Source: DASYXZ01 sp035308965
GTDB taxonomy: Bacteria; Acidobacteriota; Terriglobia; UBA7540
Assembly: GCA_035308965.1 (NCBI GenBank)
Contig: DATGFN010000021.1
Coordinates: forward strand, 124,001 to 188,000
DNA: 64,000 nt
Direction of reading: 5' to 3'
Positions 34,203-42,390 of this stretch are shown here, piece by piece. The translations under genes and the position numbers were made by a program. Positions within the stretch are counted from its first letter, which is position 1. Each line of letters starts with the position of its first letter. The notes under the pieces were generated by a model. That model was not told the DNA's origin. It worked only from the letters and a program-made list of their open reading frames with translations, and did not search any database.

Positions 34203-34439
34203 TGGTATTTCTCCCTTCGCTTCGGTCATTAAAGGGTTAGAGTGTGTAAATTGTCCCACAGATTCAAGAATTTTCCAGCTCAATCCCTCCGTGTCCGAGA
34301 TTGAATTCTAAATCCTGCAAAAGATGGAAGAAAGCCCCGGCCAGCGCATCATGCGAAAGGAGACGAAAAATAGTCGTTCGCGCCTTTGCAGCGTTATACT
34401 AAACGCCTTGTGCGAAACCCTTATAGCGAGGCGAGGAAA

Positions 34440-35546
34440 ATGACAAAGAGAGCTTGTATGCTTGTCCCGGCATGTCTCATGCTTGCTTCTCTAGCCACGG
34501 CACAAGCGACTTCCAAAACAAGATTGGCCGTCATCGGTCTCGATCACGACCATGTTTGGGGACTGCTGAGGGACATCGCAAAAGAACCGGACGCGGAACT
34601 TGTGGCCATCGCCGATCCGCATCCAGAATTGGTTGAAAAAGCCAGGAAGCAAGTTCCCGCCGATGTGAAGTTCTTTCCCGAATACGTCAAGATGCTCGAC
34701 GAGACCAAGCCCGACGCCGTGATTGTGACCACGGCCAACAATCGGCATCTGGAAATTCTGAAAGAGTGCGCCAAGCGGCACATTCATTATTCTGTGGAAA
34801 AACCTCTGGCCACAACCGCCGCCGACGCCCGCGAGATGGAGCGCCTGGCGCGCGACGCGCACATCAAGTTGATGGTGAACTACTGGAACGCGTGGGTCGC
34901 TTCATCGCACGAGCTTTTCCACCGTGTTAATGCCGGCGAGCTTGGCCCGGTGCAGAAAATAATCGTGCAATACGGACACCAGGGCCCGAAGGAAATCGGC
35001 GTGTCAAAATATTTCGCCGATTGGCTCTACGACCCCGTCAAGAACGGCGGCGGGGCGCTGATGGATTTTGGCTGCTACGGCGCCGAGTGGGCCCTGTGGT
35101 TGAAAGGCCGGCCTTCCAGCGTCTTTGCGCACACACTCAAAATCAAGACCGACCAGGCCAACGCCGTGGATGATGATGCCGTGATACTGCTTGAATATCC
35201 GGATTCGACCGCCATCATCCAGGCCAGTTGGGACTGGCCCTACAGTAAAGGGCAGGTGCAGGTTTTCGGCCCCAAAGGGAGCCTGATGGCCGCCAATTCC
35301 GTCCTGTTCTATCGCGATGCAAAAACTGCCGCCGACGTTGACAACCCGGAGGGGAAGCCGGTTACGCTCAGCCCCCTGGAGCACGATAGCAGCAACCCCA
35401 TTGCCTATTTCCTTTATTGCATTCGCAATGAGAAGCCGGTGGAGAATCCGCTGGCGGCGGAGTTGAATGTGGGCGTGGTTGAAATCCTCGACGCGGCCAA
35501 GGAATCCATTCGGACGGGGCGCGCCGTAAAGTTGGGATCGAAGTAA
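34440..35546 (+). CDS. Exported Gfo/Idh/MocA-family oxidoreductase
   Basis: A 368-aa protein from the ATG at 34440, with GAGG a few bases upstream and a cleavable signal (MLVPACLMLASLATAQA). The Rossmann half starts LAVIGLDHDHVWGLL, where the usual glycine-rich GxGxxG is altered to GLDHDH. EKPLATT carries the family catalytic Lys, and GGGALMDFGCYGAEW is the conserved helix of the C-terminal domain. Exported Gfo/Idh proteins usually act on sugars or are glycosidases using NAD tightly bound. The altered dinucleotide loop makes the cofactor uncertain. Confidence 0.85.
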   Translation: MTKRACMLVPACLMLASLATAQATSKTRLAVIGLDHDHVWGLLRDIAKEPDAELVAIADPHPELVEKARKQVPADVKFFPEYVKMLDETKPDAVIVTTANNRHLEILKECAKRHIHYSVEKPLATTAADAREMERLARDAHIKLMVNYWNAWVASSHELFHRVNAGELGPVQKIIVQYGHQGPKEIGVSKYFADWLYDPVKNGGGALMDFGCYGAEWALWLKGRPSSVFAHTLKIKTDQANAVDDDAVILLEYPDSTAIIQASWDWPYSKGQVQVFGPKGSLMAANSVLFYRDAKTAADVDNPEGKPVTLSPLEHDSSNPIAYFLYCIRNEKPVENPLAAELNVGVVEILDAAKESIRTGRAVKLGSK

Positions 35547-35558
35547 AGACGCGAGCAG

Positions 35559-35584
35559 GGCCGACCCTTGGGTCGGCCTTCTTG
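35559..35584 (+). terminator. Rho-independent terminator after the Gfo/Idh gene
   Basis: GGCCGACCC and GGGTCGGCC form a perfect 9-bp stem with a TT loop, followed by TTCTT, 12 bp beyond the stop codon. Confidence 0.65.
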
Positions 35585-35640
35585 CCGCGAATGCCGTGCC
35601 AAAAGGCCGGGGCAAGCCCCCGCCCTACATGTAAATTACG

Positions 35641-37743
35641 ATGGGAGAAACCGTGATCACCATTAAATTAAGTCCAATTACTCGCGTAGCACTAATTATT
35701 TCATTTTGCAGTCTGGCAATAATTGGAGTGCAAGTCTTTGCCGACGAAGGAATGTGGACGTTTGATAATCCGCCCACGAAGTTATTGCAAGAGCGCTACG
35801 GCTTCAATCCCACCCCGGAATGGCTGGACCACGTGCGTTTATCCAGCGTTCGGTTTAATGACGGAGGTTCAGGCTCGTTTGTAAGCCCGCACGGCCTGGC
35901 GCTCACCAATCACCACGTCGCTTTCGGCCAGTTGCAAAAAGTCTCCACGCCGCAGAAGGATTATGTGAAAGACGGTTTTTACGCGCGCACTTCCGCCGAG
36001 GAATTGAAGTGTCCTGACCTGGAAGTGAATGTCCTGATGTCCATGGTGAACGTCACCCCAAGAGTGATGGGTGTGTTGAAACCGGGCATGAGCGACAAGG
36101 ATGCGCTCGAGGCCCGCAAAGGTGAAATCGCGAAAATCGAAAAAGAAAGCCTGGATTCAACGGGACTGCGCTCGGACGTGATCCCGCTTTATCAGGGCGG
36201 CGAGTATTGGCTCTACCGGTACAAGAAATATACCGACCTGCGCCTTGTTTTTGCGCCCGAACAACAGGCCGCGTTTTTTGGCGGCGACCCGGACAATTTC
36301 ACCTATCCAAGGTACGACCTCGATTTTGCCCTCTTCCGTGTTTACGAGAATGATAAAGCGATTGAAACCCCAAATTATCTGAAATGGAATGCGAAGGGCG
36401 CCGCGGATGGCGAGCTGGTTTTTGTTTCCGGGAATCCCGGCTCCACTTCGCGCCTCGACACCATGGCGGAGATTGAAGGCGCTCGCGATTATCTCCTGCC
36501 GCTTCGATTGAAGACACTTAAACGGCGATTGGATGTTCTGAGAAAATATTCCTCCCAGGGACCCGAGCAGGCACGACAGGCGGCAAGCCAGATTTTTGGA
36601 ATTGAAAACTCGGTCAAGGCCTTCCTCGGGATGCAAAGCGGCTTGCTCGACAAAAATCTGATTGCGAAACGCCAGAAGGAGGAAACCGATTTCCGGGCTC
36701 TGGTGGACGGCAAGCCCGAATGGAAGAAGGAATATGGGCCGGCATGGAACGAGATTGCCGGGGCGGAGAAAAAACTTGTTTCACGCACCAAAGAATCCCG
36801 GTTCCGCTCCGTCGCCGCGTCGCGCCTGGCAGCGAATGCTTTGTCCATCGTTCAGTTAGTTGCGGAAATAAAAAAGCCCGACGGGATTCGCCTGGACGGC
36901 TTCCATGACTCGGAGCTTGAGTCCCTCAAGTTCCGGCTGCTTTCTCCCGCGCCTGTCTATCCCGCCATGGAGAAAGCCCTGCTGGCCAACTCTTTCGCCG
37001 AAGCTCGCGAAGAGCTCGGACCGACTGACCCATTTGTGAGGGCGGCGGTTGGGGACGAATCGCCCCAAAGCGCCGCGGAAAAACTGGTGGACAGAACCAA
37101 GCTAGCGGACGCGGCGTTTCGCAAGTCTCTGGTGGATGGCGGCGAGGCCGCGGTTGCGGCTTCCACTGACCCCATGATAGTGATGGCCCGCAACATCGAT
37201 CCCTCGGTGCGTGAGATACGAAAGTGGGTTGAAAACAACGTAGAGAGCGTGGAAACCTCGGCGGGAGAAAAAATCGGCAAGGCGCGCTTTGCGGTTTACG
37301 GAAAATCGACCTACCCCGACGCCACTTTCACGTTGCGACTCTCCTATGGCACGGTGAAAGGCTATCCCATGAATGGCACCATCGCGCCGCCCATCACCAC
37401 CCTCTATGGCCTGTACGATCGCGCCTATAGTTTTGGCCTGAAGACTCCATTCGAATTGCCCGCACGCTATCTGGAGCATAAGGACCGCCTGAATCTTTCC
37501 ACGCCGGTCAACTTCGTCAGCACGTGCGATATTATCGGCGGCAATTCCGGTTCCCCTGTGATCAACCGGCAGGGCGAGTTGGTGGGCTTGATCTTCGACG
37601 GCAACATCGAAAGTCTGGTGGGCGACTATGTCTACAACGATGAGGCCAACCGCGCCGTGTCCGTTCATCCCGGCTTCATGAGCGAGACCCTTCGCAAGAT
37701 TTATGACGCCGGGGCGCTGGCAGACGAGTTGGAAGGGAAATAA
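35641..37743 (+). CDS. S46-family dipeptidyl-peptidase (DPP7/DPP11-like)
   Basis: A 700-aa periplasmic serine exopeptidase that releases dipeptides from the N-terminus of oligopeptides. A signal peptide ends near FADEGMW. The chymotrypsin-like site is seen in GSGSFVSPHGLALTNHHV (His at 91/92), an Asp region around PDNFTYPRYDLDFALFR, and GNSGSPV with Ser638 as nucleophile. The helical domain unique to S46 lies between. Specificity (hydrophobic for DPP7 or acidic for DPP11) depends on one S1 residue I could not assign safely. A GTG at 35653 preceded by GGGAGA is an alternative start. Confidence 0.9.
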   Translation: MGETVITIKLSPITRVALIISFCSLAIIGVQVFADEGMWTFDNPPTKLLQERYGFNPTPEWLDHVRLSSVRFNDGGSGSFVSPHGLALTNHHVAFGQLQKVSTPQKDYVKDGFYARTSAEELKCPDLEVNVLMSMVNVTPRVMGVLKPGMSDKDALEARKGEIAKIEKESLDSTGLRSDVIPLYQGGEYWLYRYKKYTDLRLVFAPEQQAAFFGGDPDNFTYPRYDLDFALFRVYENDKAIETPNYLKWNAKGAADGELVFVSGNPGSTSRLDTMAEIEGARDYLLPLRLKTLKRRLDVLRKYSSQGPEQARQAASQIFGIENSVKAFLGMQSGLLDKNLIAKRQKEETDFRALVDGKPEWKKEYGPAWNEIAGAEKKLVSRTKESRFRSVAASRLAANALSIVQLVAEIKKPDGIRLDGFHDSELESLKFRLLSPAPVYPAMEKALLANSFAEAREELGPTDPFVRAAVGDESPQSAAEKLVDRTKLADAAFRKSLVDGGEAAVAASTDPMIVMARNIDPSVREIRKWVENNVESVETSAGEKIGKARFAVYGKSTYPDATFTLRLSYGTVKGYPMNGTIAPPITTLYGLYDRAYSFGLKTPFELPARYLEHKDRLNLSTPVNFVSTCDIIGGNSGSPVINRQGELVGLIFDGNIESLVGDYVYNDEANRAVSVHPGFMSETLRKIYDAGALADELEGK

Positions 37744-37809
37744 AACAGGCTTTTGTCATAAATCCTTAGGCCGGCGTCCATCCTCAACATACTGGAATTT
37801 GCCCATTCA

Positions 37810-37825
37810 TGTACAACACTGTACA
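37810..37825. promoter_or_regulatory. Candidate autoregulatory operator TGTACA-N4-TGTACA
   Basis: Two palindromic TGTACA cores (37810-37815 and 37820-37825), 10 bp centre to centre, lie about 33 bp before the antitoxin ATG. TGTACA is the core bound by E. coli YefM-YoeB, whose antitoxin belongs to the same Phd/YefM family as the one encoded here. An operator role is likely but inferred. Confidence 0.55.
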
Positions 37826-37857
37826 ATAAGAAAGGCCTTGGGGAGAGGTGTTCGGAT

Positions 37858-38088
37858 ATGAAAACCCTTACTTTCACTGAATTCCGAAATAACGCTTCAG
37901 AAGTTCTTGATCGCGTCGAAAACGGCGAAAGCATTCGAGTCCTTCGCCATGGCAAGGCGATCGCCAAGATCGTTCCTGCCGATTCGCGCCACAGTCGGCC
38001 GGCGTGGAAACGCCCCGGGCCGCGCTTGGAGATAAAAGGGGCCACTCTAAGCCGGGCTGTGTTGCAAGAAAGGCGGTCGACGCCTTGA
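37858..38088 (+). CDS. Phd/YefM-family antitoxin
   Basis: A 76-aa type II antitoxin. The N-terminal DNA-binding and dimerisation fold is clear in TLTFTEFRNNASEVLDRVENGE and IRVLRHGKAIAKIVPAD. The disordered C-terminus (SRHSRPAWKRPGPRL) would wrap the toxin. GGAGAGG lies upstream of the ATG. It overlaps the VapC-type toxin start by four bases (TTGA), the coupling typical of toxin-antitoxin pairs. Neutralises the PIN nuclease and, with it, probably represses the operon through the upstream TGTACA sites. Confidence 0.9.
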   Translation: MKTLTFTEFRNNASEVLDRVENGESIRVLRHGKAIAKIVPADSRHSRPAWKRPGPRLEIKGATLSRAVLQERRSTP

Positions 38089-38507
38089 ACGTCTTCCTCG
38101 ACTCCTCGGCGCTGGCCAAGCGGTATGTGAAAGAGTCGGGCAGCGATCGCGTCGACTCAATTTTGTATTCCGCATCCTCCCTTGGAGTATCTGTCATTTG
38201 TCTTTCGGAGGTTATATCTGCGCTTTCGCGCCGCCGGCGCGAGGGGAGACTGACACGGGAACAATACCAAAAATCGAAGCAGGCGCTTCTCGAAGACATT
38301 GCAGACGCGAGTGTAGTGAACCTTACAGATCAAGTCATGGCGCGAGCCGTTGATTTAATCGAGCACTGGCCGCTGCGGTCCTCCGATGCGCTCCATCTTG
38401 CCTCTGCCGCCGAATGGTCCGCCGAGTTGTTCGTTTCCGCAGACGAAATACAATGTGCCGCCGCACGTGGTGAGGGACTGCGCGTGGAAGAACTGCGCGT
38501 CGGATAA
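38085..38507 (+). CDS. VapC-type PIN-domain toxin
   Basis: A 140-aa RNase. It starts at a TTG overlapping the antitoxin stop, giving MNVFLDSSALAKRYVKE at the N-terminus. The four PIN metal-binding acidic residues are present: Asp6, Glu42 in LSEV, Asp101 in SSDALHLASA and Asp120 in VSADEI. VapC enzymes typically cut initiator tRNA or the 23S sarcin-ricin loop. Pairing with a Phd/YefM rather than VapB antitoxin makes this a hybrid module. Appears intact. Confidence 0.9.
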   Translation: MNVFLDSSALAKRYVKESGSDRVDSILYSASSLGVSVICLSEVISALSRRRREGRLTREQYQKSKQALLEDIADASVVNLTDQVMARAVDLIEHWPLRSSDALHLASAAEWSAELFVSADEIQCAAARGEGLRVEELRVG

Positions 38508-38582
38508 ACCCGGATCGTCCTCTCAGAAAAATATAATTGAACGCCGAGCATCTATTTCAACTCTTCATATCGAGGCCCAAAT

Positions 38583-39155
38583 ATGGTGGTCGGGGAGCCG
38601 TTGAGCTTGAGTGAGGCCTTTCCGTTGGCGAAGGACACTGCGGATGAGTTCGAGGCCGTCGTCAGGGATCACTCCCGGGTGGTCTACCGCATAGCCTACT
38701 CCGTGCTCCGCAATCATCACGACGCCGAGGACGCCACCCAGGAAACGTTCATCCGTTGCCTGCGCTGGTGGAAACGCCTTGATCCGGGGCGCGATCGCCG
38801 GGCGTGGCTGGCGCGGACAGCCTGGCGCCTGGCCCTCGACCGGCGGCCAAAGCATCGCGAGGTTTCGCTGGATGACGCCGCGCAGGCGGTTTCAACTCTG
38901 CGCGCAGGCGGCGCGCCGGTTGATGAGATAGCTGCCCATCAGCAAATGGAGGCGTTGCTCGAACGCCTGATCGCCACGCTACCCCGCGAATTGCGCGAAC
39001 CGTTGATGCTCTCCACGGTGGAGGATATGACGTCGCCCGAAATCGCGAATGTTCTTGGCATTCCCGACGGTTCGGTACGCACGCGCCTGATGCGCGCTCG
39101 GCAAGTATTGAAAGAAAAGCTCGCAGTAATTTTAGCCGGTAAGAATCCCACGTAG
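38583..39155 (+). CDS. ECF-type sigma-70 factor
   Basis: A 190-aa RNA polymerase sigma factor of the extracytoplasmic function group. Region 2 is at ~residues 20-90 (RIAYSVLRNHHDAEDATQETFIRCLRWW), and region 4 at ~120-175 (LPRELREPLMLSTVEDMTSPEIANVLGIPDGSVRTRLMRARQ) with the -35-recognising helix-turn-helix. It is the first gene of a trio with a membrane protein and an exported protein. The TAG stop lies at the edge of a GTAGGGGCGG hairpin that separates it from the next gene. Confidence 0.9.
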   Translation: MVVGEPLSLSEAFPLAKDTADEFEAVVRDHSRVVYRIAYSVLRNHHDAEDATQETFIRCLRWWKRLDPGRDRRAWLARTAWRLALDRRPKHREVSLDDAAQAVSTLRAGGAPVDEIAAHQQMEALLERLIATLPRELREPLMLSTVEDMTSPEIANVLGIPDGSVRTRLMRARQVLKEKLAVILAGKNPT

Positions 39156-39176
39156 GGGCGGTTCGCAAACCGCCCC
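39155..39176. repeat. GTAGGGG-type hairpin between sigma factor and anti-sigma-like gene
   Basis: GGGGCGGTT pairs perfectly with AACCGCCCC over a CGCA loop, beginning in the last base of the sigma-factor stop codon. It could reduce expression of the next gene relative to the sigma factor. Other GTAGGGG hairpins lie at 15459 and 57693. Confidence 0.6.
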
Positions 39177-39198
39177 TGCTTCGAGGGGTGCACTAACT

Positions 39199-39780
39199 AT
39201 GGATGACAAAGAACGCAGCCAATTCGTTGACGACCTGCTGGAAGCAAGCCTTTCGCGCTACAGCAGCGTGACACCACGGTCGGGACTCGAAGGCCGCGTC
39301 CTGGCCAACGCTAAAGCAGCACAAGAGCGCAGAACCTGGTTCCTCTGGGCAGGGTGGCTGGCCGCGGGAGCAATAGCGACTTTGATTTTCATCGGCATTT
39401 TCACCATGTCGCACCGAAGCACGATCCCTGCACCCCCAAAGACCGTCGAAGCCGTAAAGCCTGGGGTAATGCCGGACCTAAGGGCTGGTACCGCCGCGGT
39501 ACCACCGATGCAGCAAACACACGCTCCACGGAGGCCCCAGGTAAAGCGATCGGCAGAGGTTACTTTGGTGGCTCGCACGGAAATGCGCCTGCCGGTGTTT
39601 CCCTCGCCGGCAGCGATAACGAATGAAGAAATGCTTCTGGTTCAGTACATCCACGTGCCTCCCGCGGGGGTTTTGTCCGCTCCCGTAGTCGAGAGCGCGA
39701 ATATCCCGGAAATTCAAATTAAGGAACTGGAAATACCCCCTTTGGCCGAAGAAACGGCTGACAGCACAAACGAACAATGA
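39199..39780 (+). CDS. Single-pass membrane protein, likely anti-sigma partner
   Basis: A 193-aa protein with one transmembrane segment at about residues 47-69 (FLWAGWLAAGAIATLIFIGIF). The ~45-residue cytosolic N-terminus (DDKERSQFVDDLLEASLSRY) and long Pro/Ala-rich periplasmic part show no zinc-binding HxxxCxxC anti-sigma motif. GAGGGG precedes the ATG. Position directly after an ECF sigma gene and topology suggest an anti-sigma role, which is inference. The exported gene follows 10 bp after its stop. Confidence 0.7.
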   Translation: MDDKERSQFVDDLLEASLSRYSSVTPRSGLEGRVLANAKAAQERRTWFLWAGWLAAGAIATLIFIGIFTMSHRSTIPAPPKTVEAVKPGVMPDLRAGTAAVPPMQQTHAPRRPQVKRSAEVTLVARTEMRLPVFPSPAAITNEEMLLVQYIHVPPAGVLSAPVVESANIPEIQIKELEIPPLAEETADSTNEQ

Positions 39781-39790
39781 GGAGCAGAAC

Positions 39791-40342
39791 ATGCCAAGAA
39801 AAGCACTGATGGGTTTGATGACGGGTTTAGTGATCGCCGCAACCATGAGCATCTCGCAAGGTGTTTTCGGGCAAGAAACAGCGAAAGACCAACGTTCGTC
39901 GAACGCTGCTAAACCCGATAAGAGTGTCTATCGGCTGGAATTCATCGTCCGCGAAACGGAAGAAGGGAAGCGGTTGAATAGCCGCTCATATGTCATGTCC
40001 GTGGAGGATGAGAGCACTGGAATGATCCGCGTAGGAAGCAAGGTTCCTTACTATACGGGGAAAGATCAGTTCCAGTATTTCGATGTTGGAATCAATATCG
40101 ACTGTCATCTACGCGAGCATGGGAACTTTGTCTCCTTGGAAAACATCGGGATTGAGATCAGCAGTGTTGTGAAGCCGGACTCGCCGGGGTTGAATCAAAC
40201 ACCCAATCCCGTAGTACGCTCGGTCCGTGCTCGGGTTGACGCCGCCGTAACGCCTGGCAAACCAACGTCGGTGGCCAGCATTGACGATGCGTCTTCGAAT
40301 CGCCGGTTTGAAGTTGAGGTGACGGCGACGAAAGTAAAGTAA
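39791..40342 (+). CDS. Exported protein of the ECF operon, unknown function
   Basis: A 183-aa protein with a signal peptide (GLMTGLVIAATMSISQGVFGQ). The body is beta-rich, and the segment YVMSVEDESTGMIRVGSKVPYYTG followed by FQYFDVGINIDCHL resembles repeating units of secretin-like or conserved exported proteins I associate with Acidobacteriota. GAGGAG lies before the ATG, 10 bp after the previous stop. Possible roles: envelope stress sensor or target of the sigma factor. No known family is claimed. Confidence 0.72.
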   Translation: MPRKALMGLMTGLVIAATMSISQGVFGQETAKDQRSSNAAKPDKSVYRLEFIVRETEEGKRLNSRSYVMSVEDESTGMIRVGSKVPYYTGKDQFQYFDVGINIDCHLREHGNFVSLENIGIEISSVVKPDSPGLNQTPNPVVRSVRARVDAAVTPGKPTSVASIDDASSNRRFEVEVTATKVK

Positions 40343-40441
40343 TTCTGAATTTCAGTTCATCGGTTCTGGCGGCAATCCTGAAATACTGACCTGCAAACCG
40401 AGCGGTTCAGTTCTACCCGCCGATCGAAAGTGATCAACATG

Positions 40442-41119
40442 CTATGCCGTGCTTTGAATAGCCGGCTTGCCACGGCGAGCGACAACTCCGGCGACGGCTC
40501 CGAACAGTGAGCCGATCACCATCGTAAATGGGATCCACAAAAGCATCTGCGGGATCAGGCCAATCATGACCCATTTGGGCCAAAGTGCGGTTGGCCCATT
40601 GTAGCCCGGAGGCAGAGCGTCGTAATGTGTACCCCAGTTGCCGCTGATGGCGAAGATCATCAAGATGGCGACTGGAATCCGGGCCGCCAAACCGTAAGCG
40701 AAAAGCGTCTTGGCAAGCGCGCTCCAGCCCGGAAGACAAACTGCTCCGCCCACCGCAGCAATGACGAAGCCAAGAACCACCTGCAATGGAACTTGCGCCT
40801 GTCCCCCCTTGATCGCTACGAAGATGCCCAAGATAAATACGGCCAAGCCCAGCAGAGGGAACATGAAGGACTTTCCGGTGCTGGCCGGCCCGCCTCCGTG
40901 GCCAGCAAGCTTGACCGCGAAGTAGGGTCCGAAGATCAAAGGCAGCCACGAAATGCCGATGACAGCACCTCCACCGCCTGGAGTGGTGGCGAACCACGGC
41001 TTCGGCCAACCTTGCATTTCCCCAACCGCTCTCAGAACTGTTACGGTCAACGTGATGACGGCCGGAACCAAAATAAGTTGAATGGTGCTGAGACGGGCGC
41101 TGGAAGAATTCTCTGACAT
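40442..41119 (-). CDS. Membrane protein, tandem paralogue 1
   Basis: A 225-aa protein with about six hydrophobic segments (LILVPAVITLTVTVLRAVG near the N-terminus, WLPLIFGPYFAVKL, and a C-terminal LIPQMLLWIPFTMVIGSLFG) and a basic tail. It aligns end to end with the next gene (41239-41916), including GPYFA, AYG/FAARIPV and the final VVARRGKPA. AAGGGGG precedes the ATG. No family was recognised. The two copies probably act together or in related membranes. Confidence 0.75.
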   Translation of the reverse strand: MSENSSSARLSTIQLILVPAVITLTVTVLRAVGEMQGWPKPWFATTPGGGGAVIGISWLPLIFGPYFAVKLAGHGGGPASTGKSFMFPLLGLAVFILGIFVAIKGGQAQVPLQVVLGFVIAAVGGAVCLPGWSALAKTLFAYGLAARIPVAILMIFAISGNWGTHYDALPPGYNGPTALWPKWVMIGLIPQMLLWIPFTMVIGSLFGAVAGVVARRGKPAIQSTA

Positions 41120-41238
41120 ATCTACCCCCTTAATAGTTTTTCGAAGGCCGTTTCCAAATCAGGATTTCGGTCAAGTCAGCGGGCGACTACGCCCTTGACT
41201 TTCAATCATCCGTCCCGAAAACCAATCCACCAATCCTC

Positions 41239-41916
41239 TCAGGCTGCGACCTGCACGGCTGTTTTGCCACGGCGAACGACGGCAGCGACAATGCTCCCAA
41301 GTAGAGTCCCCACTACCACCGTATATCCAACCCAGAAGAACATCTGGGGCAGCACAGCTAAACCTAGGAACTGCCGCCAGAATGGCGCGTTGGCCAAGCT
41401 GGGGTCGATGGCGCTGTAGTGCGTCTTCCAACCCGCTTGCATGGCAATATACATCACAATCAGCACAGGGATGCGAGCCGCAAAAGCATAGGCAAGAAGT
41501 GTTGTTCCCAGAGCCTGCCAGCCGACGCGCGCGACGAACGCTGAACTGAAAACGATCAGGTATCCCAGAATGAGGATTGGTGTTGCGCCAGAAGTAAAAC
41601 CTTTGAAGACGACGAACCCTCCCAGGAACATGACGGGAACGCCAGCCAGAGCGAGACCAATCGCTTTCCCCTTGCTCGCCGGGCCGAGGTCAACGCTCGC
41701 CAGCTTGAGTGCGAAATAGGGGCCAAAAATAATCGGCAACCACGCGATTCCGACAATCGCTCCGGCGCCACCTGCCGCGCCGGTACCGAACAACGCCGGA
41801 GACCATTGTTGAAGCTCTCCCACCAACCTCAAAATTGTTATCGCTAGTGTGATCAGAGCCGGAACTAAGACGAGTTGCGTGATGTTGAGCCGAGCGCCGG
41901 AACTTGTGCCTGCCAT
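41239..41916 (-). CDS. Membrane protein, tandem paralogue 2
   Basis: Also exactly 225 aa, with the same segment order as its neighbour (LVLVPALITLAITILRLVG, WLPIIFGPYFALKL, VLPQMFFWVGYTVVVGTLLG) and ending VVRRGKTAVQVAA. A perfect AGGAGG precedes the ATG at 41916. The pair arose by duplication and has diverged in the periplasmic loops. It is the upstream gene of the pair; the spacer to the next start is 119 bp. Function unknown. Confidence 0.75.
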   Translation of the reverse strand: MAGTSSGARLNITQLVLVPALITLAITILRLVGELQQWSPALFGTGAAGGAGAIVGIAWLPIIFGPYFALKLASVDLGPASKGKAIGLALAGVPVMFLGGFVVFKGFTSGATPILILGYLIVFSSAFVARVGWQALGTTLLAYAFAARIPVLIVMYIAMQAGWKTHYSAIDPSLANAPFWRQFLGLAVLPQMFFWVGYTVVVGTLLGSIVAAVVRRGKTAVQVAA

Positions 41917-42059
41917 TTAGACCTCCTGTGTCAATTCCAGGATGACGCCCCGAAATTATCAACGACTGCGGGTCGCCCTGTGAACCCCTCACTGAATCGA
42001 GAACACAATCCTGTATCTTAGCCGATTTAAGGAGCCCCTGTCAGTGGATACACACAATT
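41917..42059. other. Spacer upstream of paralogue 2, no gene seen
   Basis: Between the membrane protein gene and repeat family A copy 2. It should carry the promoter for the minus-strand pair; no clear boxes or further structure are seen. Confidence 0.4.
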
Positions 42060-42174
42060 TGGTGGTGTCCGGGTTTGCATCGCTGGGAGCGCAGGCGTCT
42101 CGCCCGCTTTTTCATTATCAACTGATTGCGGGCGAGACGCCCGCGCTCCCAGGAGATTAGTGCACAACCAAACC
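42060..42174. repeat. Palindromic repeat family A, copy 2
   Basis: TTTGGTGGTGTCCGGGTTTG at the left and CACAACCAAA at the right are imperfect inverted ends. The interior hairpin (GGGAGCGCAGGCGTCTCGCCC and GGGCGAGACGCCCGCGCTCC) matches copy 1 at 14711-14820 base for base over most of its length. Confidence 0.75.
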
Positions 42175-42231
42175 CTATTCGGGTCGCCAGCGTGAACTTC
42201 CGCCTTGCCCGCAAGCCCTGAATTATTTATG

Positions 42232-42258
42232 TGGACATGAAAATTAAGGTGGTACACT
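42232..42258 (+). promoter_or_regulatory. Weak candidate promoter of the radical SAM gene
   Basis: TGGACA (42232-42237) and TACACT (42253-42258) with 15-bp spacing. The GTGGTACACT word also occurs in the better candidate at 49921-49949. Transcription would include the hairpins at 42296-42365. Confidence 0.3.
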
Positions 42259-42295
42259 GCATCCAAGCTCTAGAGCCTGACTGGTTGGTTTTCGT

Positions 42296-42365
42296 CCAGA
42301 GCCATGATATCTGGTCGGGGGAAAGTGCCGTCGCCGATACCTCCAAGGGCGTGCGACCGTATCGG
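42296..42365 (+). promoter_or_regulatory. Structured 5' leader of the radical SAM gene
   Basis: Two stems precede the ATG by ~25 nt: CCAGA (42296-42300) with TCTGG (42310-42314), and CCGATAC (42334-42340) with GTATCGG (42359-42365), the latter with an 18-nt loop rich in G/C. An overlapping alternative, GGTCG (42313-42317) with CGACC, would compete with the second stem. No known riboswitch class, including the B12 box, is recognised. Confidence 0.4.
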
Positions 42366-42390
42366 AGCTTAGATATCGGAAGGATCGCTA

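Noticed and set aside
42231..42390. Cobalamin riboswitch before the radical SAM gene
   Set aside because: No B12-box-like GCCACTG or typical long multi-stem layout is present.
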